Origin: an uncultured Porphyromonadaceae bacterium
GTDB taxonomy: Bacteria; Bacteroidota; Bacteroidia; Bacteroidales; Muribaculaceae
Reading direction: 5' to 3'
DNA length: 5,704 nucleotides
Assembly (NCBI GenBank): GCA_900550025.1
Contig: URQP01000127.1
Coordinates: forward strand, 1 to 5,704
Part shown: positions 1 through 5,171 of the stretch, piece by piece
How the letters are laid out: each line of letters starts with the position of its first letter
Position numbering within the stretch: position 1 is the first letter of the stretch
The notes under the pieces: model-generated
Databases searched by the model: none
What the model was told of the DNA's origin: nothing
The model's input: only the letters and a program-made list of their open reading frames with translations
Program-made: the position numbers and the translations under genes

Positions 1-723
1 CCGCCGTATTGCTGACTTGTAACGCAGCAAGAATGTTTTGCCGGTGGCGATAGACCGTATTTACTGATATGTTCAGGATGTCTGCAATTTGTTTGCTGCT
101 TTGCCCTTTTGCCAATAACGATATCACTTCTTTCTCCCGTTCTGAAAGAATCTGTTTGTCAAGCTGCTTGTATTTGTCGGATAATACAGTTTCTCCGGTT
201 TTATTATTGATTATCTCACGAATTATATGTTTGTTGTTTTCAATAAAGGGAGTATAGAGGCACAGTGCCAGCCAAATGCTCCCGTTCGGGAAACTTTCCA
301 AATAATAAGATTGGTGGAGAATAGGAATGGTTTCTTGGTTTGCCGTTTTGAAATGAAGAGAATTGAGCATACAGTAATAAGGGCGTTCACTGATAGGCAA
401 TGCTTTTTGCAGTTGGAAGAAGCGCAGTTCTAATATATGCCGTTCGATTAGTTCTTCATGCGGTACATGCTTGAAAATAATTTCTTCGAAAGCTGAAGAT
501 TCGTTTATTGAATTGTTTTCTAATCCTATTTTATTGCCAAAAGCTCCTGAATAAATGTAGCTGATGTCTTTTTGGTAGTCGGATAGGACTGCAATGCCAT
601 TTCCTGTTTCTGCAAAGGATTGTGCAATGATTTCTTTTGTGCCAATATCTCGGAATTGCCGTTCTCTGATTCGCGAAAATCCTGTTCTGTAAAAAGTTCC
701 TTTAATTTTTGCTCTTCATCCAT
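1..723 (-). pseudogene. LuxR-type (GerE) transcriptional regulator, frameshifted near the N-terminus, 3' end cut by window
   Basis: Reading from the ATG at 723 gives about 24 residues (MDEEQKLKELFTEQDF...) that match the start of the intact paralogue at 2683-3438, then runs into unrelated sequence and a stop at 526. A second minus frame is open from about 715 to the window edge. It has no ATG near its start but continues the homology: IAVLSD, then SIWLALCLY, then a LuxR-type HTH with SEREKEVISLLAKG, SSKQIADILNISVNTVYRHR and ILAALQV. The two frames join cleanly if one base is restored at about 661-666 on the plus strand. The paralogue shows the same order of motifs, so this is one gene of roughly 250 codons with a one-base deletion, or equivalent indel, after about codon 20. 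Only some 13-15 C-terminal residues should lie outside the window. It would be a DNA-binding cytoplasmic regulator if intact. Alternatives are a sequencing error, or a shorter protein from a non-ATG start such as ATC near 670. The family call is secure; the pseudogene status is less so. Confidence 0.75.
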
Positions 724-747
724 AATGAAAATGGCTAATTTTAACTA

Positions 748-778
748 TTGTGCATCCTGTTCGGTCGCTTTAATTTTG
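748..778 (+). promoter_or_regulatory. Bacteroidetes-type promoter for the small lipoprotein gene
   Basis: TTG at 748-750 is followed by exactly 20 nt and TAATTTTG at 771-778, matching the -33 TTG / -7 TAnnTTTG pattern of the primary sigma factor in Bacteroides. The expected start is near 784, giving a leader of about 90 nt before the ATG at 876. An imperfect dyad (ATTTTGC at 773-779, GTAAAAT at 783-789) overlaps the -7 box and could be an operator for the divergent LuxR-A. Confidence 0.6.
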
Positions 779-875
779 CATTGTAAAATATTGTCCTAAT
801 CCGCTATAAGATAGGTGTAAAGATAATGTAAAGCATCTGTAAATGGATGAAAATTAATTATAAAATAAGGGATAT

Positions 876-1121
876 ATGAAGAAAACGATTGTGTTATTGG
901 TTTTTGCCGGAATGTTTGCGATGCAAGGTTGTAAACAAAAATCTGTCGAGCAAATGGACGGTAGTGATGCCGGTGTTGCGAATATTTCAAAGTGTGATGT
1001 CCGCTTTAATGGAGTATCTGTAATAGTCAAGACTTGTTCTGACTATTACACATATATGGAACGCTTCGTAAGATCTTTTCTTATGCGGCGTTCCTTTTTC
1101 TTTTATTTTAGTTGGCATTAG
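876..1121 (+). CDS. Small predicted lipoprotein (81 aa); C-terminal end doubtful
   Basis: The N-terminus (MKKTIVLLVFAGMFAMQGCKQK) is a signal sequence: two lysines, a hydrophobic core, and a cysteine at position 19 in a lipobox-like context (MQGC). This predicts lipidation and membrane anchoring. Residues 20-55 are polar with no domain I recognise. The last 25 residues (from YMERFVRSF on) are basic and aromatic and are encoded by a terminator hairpin (1058-1094) and its T-tract, so the annotated end is suspect. Transcripts stopping at the T-tract would lack the stop codon at 1119-1121. Either the original gene ended earlier and a small indel changed the frame (another frame has TAA TAG at 1021-1026), or this is a truncated remnant. 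A good promoter lies upstream, and the gene is divergent from LuxR-A. I do not recognise the protein. The start and signal sequence are well supported; the rest is not. Confidence 0.5.
   Translation: MKKTIVLLVFAGMFAMQGCKQKSVEQMDGSDAGVANISKCDVRFNGVSVIVKTCSDYYTYMERFVRSFLMRRSFFFYFSWH
1015..1054. repeat. Long imperfect dyad / RNA hairpin
   Basis: TGTAATAGTCA at 1019-1029 and TGACTATTACA at 1040-1050 are perfect 11-bp inverted repeats around a 10-nt loop. After one mismatch (1018/1051) three more pairs form (TAT 1015-1017 with ATA 1052-1054), giving 14 paired positions of 15. The dyad lies inside the small lipoprotein ORF and ends 3 nt before the terminator stem. It could be an mRNA-stabilising or regulatory hairpin or a protein-binding dyad. 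Confidence 0.7.
1058..1104 (+). terminator. Rho-independent terminator
   Basis: GGAACGC (1058-1064) pairs with GCGTTCC (1088-1094). The stem continues with wobble pairs and one mismatch to TAAG (1069-1072) pairing CTTA (1080-1083), with a 7-nt loop. TTTTTCTTTT (1095-1104) follows immediately. It works for plus-strand transcription only, since there is no T-tract on the other side. It should end the lipoprotein transcript at about 1100, about 320 nt from the predicted start, which is before the ORF's stop codon. Confidence 0.85.
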
Positions 1122-1136
1122 TGTTTAATGGCAGGG

Positions 1137-1514
1137 TTATCTTTTTGCGTTTGCCTTTTTCCTGTCTTTCATAATAGCGTCTTTATTCTCGATTGCCCAT
1201 TCTATTAATGCGTTTATGTGCGGAAGAAGAGAGTGGGTGCGCGGTGTCAGCGCATACTCCACTCTTGGAGGTACTTCGGGATATACGGTGCGGGTGACAT
1301 ATCCGTCGTCTTCCAGCGTGCGCAGGGTCACGGTCAGCATCTTTTGCGATATGTCGGGTATGTCGCGCTGCAATTCCTTGAAACGTATGGCTGATTTGCC
1401 GGTTTTGTTGAGCGTGTATATTACCAAAAGCGACCATTTGTCGCAGAGTTTTGATAAGATGTTGCGTATCGGGCAATCCGGAAATACGGCATCTTCTATC
1501 ATTGTTCTGTCCAT
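1137..1514 (-). CDS. HxlR-family winged-helix transcriptional regulator
   Basis: This 125-aa protein matches the HxlR (DUF24) family in length and motifs: CPIRNILSKLCDKWSLLVIYTL near residues 14-35, then RFKELQRDIPDISQKMLTVTLRTLEDDGYVTR (recognition helix and wing), then PRVEYALTPR ahead of a C-terminal helix (INALIEWAIEN). These are MarR-like dimeric DNA-binding proteins. Cys14 is the conserved N-terminal cysteine that senses electrophiles or oxidants in characterised members such as B. subtilis YodB and HypR, so redox or thiol-stress sensing is possible but unproven here. The ATG at 1514 sits about 20 nt from the predicted transcription start. The gene is divergent from the MBL-like gene at 1759, and the 244-bp gap contains both promoters and repeated CTACTT elements, so autoregulation and control of the neighbour are likely. 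Its 3' end converges with the lipoprotein gene, 15 nt apart. Confidence 0.93.
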   Translation of the reverse strand: MDRTMIEDAVFPDCPIRNILSKLCDKWSLLVIYTLNKTGKSAIRFKELQRDIPDISQKMLTVTLRTLEDDGYVTRTVYPEVPPRVEYALTPRTHSLLPHINALIEWAIENKDAIMKDRKKANAKR

Positions 1515-1540
1515 AATACAATGTGTTTCAAACTACTCTA

Positions 1541-1572
1541 CAAAGGTAAGTAGATTTCTTAAAAGCGGCAAA
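1541..1572 (-). promoter_or_regulatory. Promoter of the HxlR-family gene
   Basis: On the minus strand TTTG (1572-1569), then 20 nt, then TACCTTTG (1548-1541) gives the Bacteroidetes -33/-7 arrangement. The predicted start is near 1535, a leader of about 20 nt. The -7 box lies inside an inverted repeat CTACT (1533-1537) / AGTAG (1549-1553), a plausible autoregulatory operator. Confidence 0.65.
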
Positions 1573-1638
1573 AAACTTTTTTTCAAAAAATTACGGTTAT
1601 AATTGCTTGGCAATCAGCAATGCTTTCATTTGTGTAAG

Positions 1639-1663
1639 CTACTTACGCCGACGAACCTACTTG
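1639..1663 (+). promoter_or_regulatory. Candidate HxlR operator: repeated CTACTT elements
   Basis: CTACTTAC (1639-1646) and CTACTTG (1657-1663) form an 18-bp-spaced direct repeat just upstream of and into the -33 element of the MBL-like gene. The complement of CTACTTAC (GTAAGTAG, 1546-1553) recurs in the hxlR promoter. A TACT/AGTA core resembles sites I recall for characterised HxlR-family regulators such as YodB. Assignment as an operator is inference. Confidence 0.4.
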
Positions 1664-1691
1664 TTTTGCCAATAATTGCGTGTTACCTTTG
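1661..1691 (+). promoter_or_regulatory. Promoter of the MBL-like gene
   Basis: TTG at 1661-1663, a 20-nt spacer, then TACCTTTG at 1684-1691. The predicted start is near 1697, with an A/T-rich leader of about 60 nt. The -7 region (TTACCTTTG, then CAGTGTA) closely matches that of the divergent hxlR promoter (TTACCTTTG, then TAGAGTA). Confidence 0.65.
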
Positions 1692-1758
1692 CAGTGTAAA
1701 AGTAATAAAGAAACTTTTAGTTACTATTGAAAGCGACATTTATAGATATTAAAATAGA

Positions 1759-2598
1759 ATGATGATGAGAAAAGCATTATTTATTTTGTTGAATATTTTA
1801 ACAATTACAGTTATGGCACAGACAAAAGGACGTTTCGAGGTGCATGACCTCGACAATTTCAAACTGCACGTTTATTACACCAACGATGCGTTGGGCGATG
1901 CAAGTTACATCGTTGAGGGCAAAGATGCGCTTGTGACTATGGAGCAGCCATTATTCAAGGACAATGTAGTTGAGTTTGACGCTTATCTTTCCCGGTTGGA
2001 GAAGCCGGTGGAGAAACGTATTACCGACTATCATGTAGGCGGAACCGGAAGCCATGATGTGGTTATGGCAGAGGGTATGCCTGAATTTACGAAAGGCGAA
2101 ATCTATGGCGGTATGATGCAGGGCTTTGCTCAGGCGTTCGGTGATGCCCTGACAGATATGCCGACAGGCAGGGCTGCGGAAGTGGCTTTCGGCACTACGC
2201 AGACTTGGGCTGGGGTGGCTTTCGAGTTCCGTCGCGGCGCAACAACGGATTTTCCGGGTGCAAGCATTTTGATAGACGGCAAGGTTTATTATACGCATTG
2301 GACTCCGGTAAAGGCACATGTCAGCCACTTGCAAGTGTCGTCACCGGCTGCCATCGACGCGGAAATAGCGGAGGCGGAGAACTCATTGGCTTCGGGTGCG
2401 ACGCTGTTTGTCGGCGGACACGGAGGCGCTGCTACACGCGATGCGGTGGAGTTTAAAATCACTTACCTGAAAAAGATGAAAGAACTGCTTGCAGCAAACC
2501 GAACGGCACAGGCTTTTGTGGATGCTATGAAAGATGCCTATCCAGGTCTGCCCGGAGAAGCCGGATTGGAGGAGCTTGGCAAGGCGCTCTGTAAGTAG
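1759..2598 (+). CDS. Exported metallo-beta-lactamase-fold-like protein, catalytic zinc motif degenerate
   Basis: The 279-aa product starts with a signal peptide (MMMRKALFILLNILTITVMAQ, likely cut near AQ at 20-21), so it is periplasmic or surface-associated. The remainder follows the MBL-fold layout: SYIVEGKDALVTMEQPLF (residues 49-66), a strand ending in ITDYHVGGTGSHD (88-100) where active enzymes have HxHxDH, an ILIDGKVYYTHW segment (170-181), and TLFVGGHGGAAT (215-226), which resembles the 'GHG' end motif. Only scattered histidines remain (H92, H99, H187, H190, H221), so the canonical zinc site appears lost and catalysis is doubtful; it may bind a ligand or act otherwise. Three consecutive ATGs (1759, 1762, 1765) could each be the start, and none has a clear Shine-Dalgarno. 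The gene is divergent from hxlR and probably controlled by it. The MBL assignment is by eye and moderate; the gene and its export are secure. Confidence 0.8.
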   Translation: MMMRKALFILLNILTITVMAQTKGRFEVHDLDNFKLHVYYTNDALGDASYIVEGKDALVTMEQPLFKDNVVEFDAYLSRLEKPVEKRITDYHVGGTGSHDVVMAEGMPEFTKGEIYGGMMQGFAQAFGDALTDMPTGRAAEVAFGTTQTWAGVAFEFRRGATTDFPGASILIDGKVYYTHWTPVKAHVSHLQVSSPAAIDAEIAEAENSLASGATLFVGGHGGAATRDAVEFKITYLKKMKELLAANRTAQAFVDAMKDAYPGLPGEAGLEELGKALCK

Positions 2599-2614
2599 GA
2601 CAATCAGTTTTGGA

Positions 2615-2674
2615 CGGAAACGTGCCGGGGAGCTGGGGCTTAATGCCGCCTGTTTCCGACACTTCGCTTTTTTT
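2615..2674 (+). terminator. Weak possible terminator after the MBL-like gene
   Basis: CGGAAAC (2615-2621) and GTTTCCG (2652-2658) form a 7-bp stem with a 30-nt loop, and a run of seven T starts 9 nt later (2668-2674). It sits in the convergent gap between the MBL-like gene and LuxR-B. The long loop and the gap before the T-run make this a weak call. Confidence 0.35.
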
Positions 2675-2682
2675 ATAGGGTG

Positions 2683-3438
2683 TCATATCAAATTGAGGTC
2701 TTTTGCTGTCCGGCAGGCTTCTATGGAGTTTTTTACTTGCAGTTTCCCCAAGATTTCTTGCCTGTGACGGCTTACTGTATTTATGCTTATTGATAGCGTA
2801 AAGGATATTTCTTTGCTTGTAAACCCCTTGTCTATAAGGCTTAATACCTGTTTCTCCCTGTTGGATAGGATTTTTGTGCCACTATGTTTGTTCAATTTTG
2901 TCATTTGCCCGTTGACAGAATAGATTATCAGGCATTTTGCCGGAATGTCGAAAGCTAAAGGACTGTAAAGGCATAAGGCAAGCCATAGGGAGTCGTTGTA
3001 AACGGAATGGATGTAAAACATCCGGTGCAGAGTGTCTATATAGCCGTTCGATCTGGTCCGCATACGTAGTTTGCTCATCAGATAGTAGGCAGTGCGTCTC
3101 TTCTTTGGCTGGCGTTTGATGAAATGGTAAAAGCTGAGTTCCTGCAAGTGCTTGCCGGCCAAATCGTCGGGATGGATGAGCTTGAAGATGTCTTCTTCCC
3201 AGACAGATGCCACCGTATGTTCTTCCCCGCATTTTTCCATTCCAAGCATCCGTGAGAAACCGCCGTAATAAATATGGCTTGTCTGTGTGCGTAGGTCGCT
3301 CAGTACGGCGATGTTATTTTCCATCAGCGCATAGTTGCGGGCGATGTCCTTATATTTGTCCAGCATTTCAGTGCGGTGCTGTGTTTCAGGAAAGTCCTGC
3401 CGTGAAAATTCTTTGTTGAGTAAGCCTATTGTATCCAT
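2683..3438 (-). CDS. LuxR-type (GerE) transcriptional regulator, intact
   Basis: This 251-aa cytoplasmic protein carries a C-terminal LuxR-type helix-turn-helix at about residues 189-245: ILSNREKQVLSLIDKGFTS, KEISFTLSISINTVSRHR, EILGKLQVKN. The SxREKxVL and NTVxRHR signatures are clear. The first 185 residues form a single domain with no receiver aspartate arrangement or membrane segment that I can see; a PAS-like sensory fold is possible but unproven. The same architecture and motifs (IAVLSD, WLALCLY) occur in the broken gene at 1-723, so the two are paralogues. Start: the ATG at 3438 gives an N-terminus (MDTIGLLNKEFSRQDF) that aligns with the paralogue (MDEEQKLKELFTEQDF). It is divergent from the DUF1349 gene across a gap containing a perfect palindrome, and probably regulates that gene and itself. 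The signal sensed is unknown. Confidence 0.92.
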   Translation of the reverse strand: MDTIGLLNKEFSRQDFPETQHRTEMLDKYKDIARNYALMENNIAVLSDLRTQTSHIYYGGFSRMLGMEKCGEEHTVASVWEEDIFKLIHPDDLAGKHLQELSFYHFIKRQPKKRRTAYYLMSKLRMRTRSNGYIDTLHRMFYIHSVYNDSLWLALCLYSPLAFDIPAKCLIIYSVNGQMTKLNKHSGTKILSNREKQVLSLIDKGFTSKEISFTLSISINTVSRHRQEILGKLQVKNSIEACRTAKDLNLI

Positions 3439-3468
3439 TTTGGAGTGAAAAATGGTTATTTATAATCA

Positions 3469-3499
3469 TTGTACGGTGTATGATAGTATATTACTTTTG
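3469..3499 (+). promoter_or_regulatory. Promoter of the DUF1349 gene
   Basis: TTG at 3469-3471, a 20-nt spacer and TACTTTTG at 3492-3499 match the Bacteroidetes promoter. The predicted start near 3505 would leave essentially no leader for an ATG at 3508, which supports translation from the ATG at 3571. Confidence 0.65.
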
Positions 3500-3509
3500 C
3501 AAAAGTAAT
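3490..3509. promoter_or_regulatory. Perfect 20-bp palindrome over the promoter; candidate operator
   Basis: ATTACTTTTGCAAAAGTAAT is its own reverse complement with no spacer. It covers the plus-strand -7 box and the predicted start site, and it places an identical TACTTTTG on the minus strand (3507-3500) facing LuxR-B. No minus-strand TTG is found at the matching -33 distance. A dimeric regulator bound here would control the DUF1349 gene, luxR-B or both. Confidence 0.6.
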
Positions 3510-3570
3510 GAAAAAGGATGGTTATCCGGTATGTAATAAAAAGTTTAAGGCATTAGTAAATTACAAGGAA

Positions 3571-4230
3571 ATGAAAAAATTATGGTTGGCAGGATTGATG
3601 GTTGCCGCTTCGTTTGGCTGTGCCGCGCAATCATTGGAAAAGATGCAATGGTTCAATGAACCGGAACAATGGAAGATTGAGGGCAACACTCTTTTGATGG
3701 ATGTCACTCCCCATACGGATTATTGGCGGATTTCCCATTATGGGTTTACCGTGGACGATGCGCCGTTCCTGTATGCTTTGCGCGGCGGAGAGTTTGAAGT
3801 GAAGGTAAAAATATCAGGCGGCTATAATACTCGTTTCGACCAGTCAGGGCTGATGCTTCGCATCGATCACGAGAATTATATCAAAGCCGGGATAGAGTTT
3901 GTCGACGGGAAATATAATCTTAGCACTGTCGTGACACACCGCACGAGCGACTGGAGCATAATACCTTTAGACAAGCCTGTGCCGTTTGTCTGGATAAAGG
4001 CGGTTCGCCGTTTGGATGCCGTGGAGATTTTTTATTCCTTCGACGATGAGGAATATGTGATGATGCGCAACGCATGGCTGCAGGACAATCACCCGGTGAT
4101 GGTAGGAGTGATGGGAGCCTGTCCTGACGGCGACGGTTTCACGGCCACTTTCGAGAATTTCTCTATCAGGCATTTGCCGGATATGCGCAGAAGCCAATGG
4201 CTTAGTAAGAACAGTGGCGCGGACGATTAG
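3571..4230 (+). CDS. Exported DUF1349 family protein
   Basis: The 219-aa product begins MKKLWLAGLMVAASFGCAAQ, a signal peptide likely cut near residue 20. The cysteine at 17 lacks a good lipobox, so lipidation is unlikely. The mature part matches DUF1349, a concanavalin-like beta-sandwich family: WFNEPEQWKIEGNTL (27-41), DYWRISHYGF (50-59), FDQSGLMLRID (89-99), YIKAGIEF (103-110), LSTVVTHRTSDWS (117-129), WIKAVRR (131-137), GDGFTATFENF (177-187). Bacterial members are generally uncharacterised and the fold suggests carbohydrate or ligand binding. The frame is open upstream to an ATG at 3508, but that would put 21 charged residues before the signal peptide and begin inside the promoter palindrome, so 3571 (preceded by AAGGAA at 3565-3570) is preferred. 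It is divergent from luxR-B and converges with the radical SAM gene, 29 nt away. Confidence 0.9.
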   Translation: MKKLWLAGLMVAASFGCAAQSLEKMQWFNEPEQWKIEGNTLLMDVTPHTDYWRISHYGFTVDDAPFLYALRGGEFEVKVKISGGYNTRFDQSGLMLRIDHENYIKAGIEFVDGKYNLSTVVTHRTSDWSIIPLDKPVPFVWIKAVRRLDAVEIFYSFDDEEYVMMRNAWLQDNHPVMVGVMGACPDGDGFTATFENFSIRHLPDMRRSQWLSKNSGADD

Positions 4231-4259
4231 TGTGGAGACGGAACTAACGGTTTCTGAAA

Positions 4260-5168
4260 TCAATATTTCGAGCCTTGTACGATGCCGCGGCGGAGGATTT
4301 CGGCGTTGAGGCGGTTGGTGAATTCGTAGTTTTTCAGTCCCCAGCGAGGCGAAATCAACAGATTGTCGGGCGATTGCGACACGAAACGCTCTATGGCGAT
4401 GTCGCCGCGTGTGCGTTCGATGAACCGCAGGCATAAATCAATGTATTCGTCAACGCTCCATTGGCATATTTGCAGTTCTCCTTGTTCCACTTGTTGGGCG
4501 AGCTTAGTTCCTTTGATTAGTTGCAGTTGGTGGAGTTTGATTACATCGACGGGCAATCCGGAAACTTTGTCGGCAGTCGCCAATATGTCGTCTTCGTCCT
4601 CTCCGGGAAGTCCTAATATAAGGTGCAACCCGCATAGAATGCCTTTCGATGCTGTCCGCCGGACAGCATCGGCAGTGTCTTCCCATGTATGTCCCCGGTT
4701 GATGATGGCAAGTGTCGAGTCGTTGGCCGATTCTGCCCCATACTCTATCATAATGAATGTTTGCCGTGACAAGCCGGCAAGATAGTCGAGCAATTCTTGT
4801 GGCATGCAGTCAGGGCGTGTACCTATGATAATACCTACTACATCGTCAACGGCAAGCGCTTCTTCATACATACGCTTTAATTGTTGCAAGTCGGCGTAGG
4901 TGTTGGTGTATGCTTGAAAATATGCGAGATATTTCATTTCGGGATATTTTCTTGCGAAAAAACGCTTTCCTTCTTCCAATTGCTCCGTTATGCTTTTTTC
5001 CGGACGGCAATATCCGGGGTTGAATGTCTGGTTGTTGCAGTATGTGCATCCGCCGAATCCTTTGCTGCCGTCGCGGTTTGGGCAGGTGAATCCGGCGTTG
5101 ATGGCGATTTTTTGCACTTTGTATGGAAAATGCTGTTTAAGGAAGGTGGAGAAATCGTAATATCCCAT
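4260..5168 (-). CDS. Radical SAM protein, YhcC / TIGR01212 family
   Basis: This 302-aa protein has the family's atypically spaced iron-sulfur motif: C29, C41 and C44 in GFTCPNRDG, then GGCTYC, giving CX12CX2C rather than CX3CX2C. Other hallmarks follow in order: YFQAYTNTYA, the GTRPDC segment, EYGAES (SAM contact region), HLILGLPGE and DVIKLHQLQLIKGTKLA. Length is close to E. coli YhcC (about 309 aa). Members bind a [4Fe-4S] cluster and cleave SAM to a 5'-deoxyadenosyl radical; the physiological substrate of this family is not firmly established to my knowledge. The ATG at 5168 is 3 nt beyond the aroC stop, so the two are probably co-transcribed and translationally coupled, with the ribosome-binding region inside the aroC end. 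A perfect 25-bp palindrome lies in the coding sequence at 4647-4671. No convincing terminator is seen in the 29-nt gap downstream. Confidence 0.95.
   Translation of the reverse strand: MGYYDFSTFLKQHFPYKVQKIAINAGFTCPNRDGSKGFGGCTYCNNQTFNPGYCRPEKSITEQLEEGKRFFARKYPEMKYLAYFQAYTNTYADLQQLKRMYEEALAVDDVVGIIIGTRPDCMPQELLDYLAGLSRQTFIMIEYGAESANDSTLAIINRGHTWEDTADAVRRTASKGILCGLHLILGLPGEDEDDILATADKVSGLPVDVIKLHQLQLIKGTKLAQQVEQGELQICQWSVDEYIDLCLRFIERTRGDIAIERFVSQSPDNLLISPRWGLKNYEFTNRLNAEILRRGIVQGSKY
4647..4671. repeat. Perfect 25-bp palindrome inside the radical SAM gene
   Basis: CGATGCTGTCCG (4647-4658) and CGGACAGCATCG (4660-4671) are perfect 12-bp inverted repeats around a single C (4659). In the gene this encodes the ADAVRRTAS segment, just before KGILCGLHLILGLPGE. 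The arms are G+C-rich, so a stable hairpin or cruciform could form, although a 1-nt spacer means the innermost pairs must open to make a loop. Confidence 0.85.
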
Positions 5169-5171
5169 ATC

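Noticed and set aside
526..723. A separate 65-aa protein on the minus strand
   Set aside because: Only its first ~24 residues resemble the LuxR paralogue; the rest is out-of-frame translation of the frameshifted LuxR-A gene.
1216..1602. 128-aa open frame on the plus strand
   Set aside because: It is antisense to hxlR and its promoter, with no signal peptide or family motif.
3508..3570. Extended start for the DUF1349 gene at the ATG at 3508
   Set aside because: It would put 21 mostly polar residues ahead of a clear signal peptide, and the ATG lies within the promoter palindrome about 3 nt from the predicted transcription start.
4231..4259. Possible terminator between the convergent DUF1349 and radical SAM genes
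   Set aside because: Only a weak 5-bp stem with a wobble pair (GAGAC / GTTTC) is present, with no T-tract on either strand.
4761..4780. TTGCCG / CGGCAA inverted repeat in the radical SAM gene
   Set aside because: A 6-bp stem with an 8-nt loop is within what is expected by chance in coding DNA.
4363..4785. 140-aa open frame on the plus strand
   Set aside because: It lies entirely antisense to the well-supported radical SAM gene and has no recognisable motifs.
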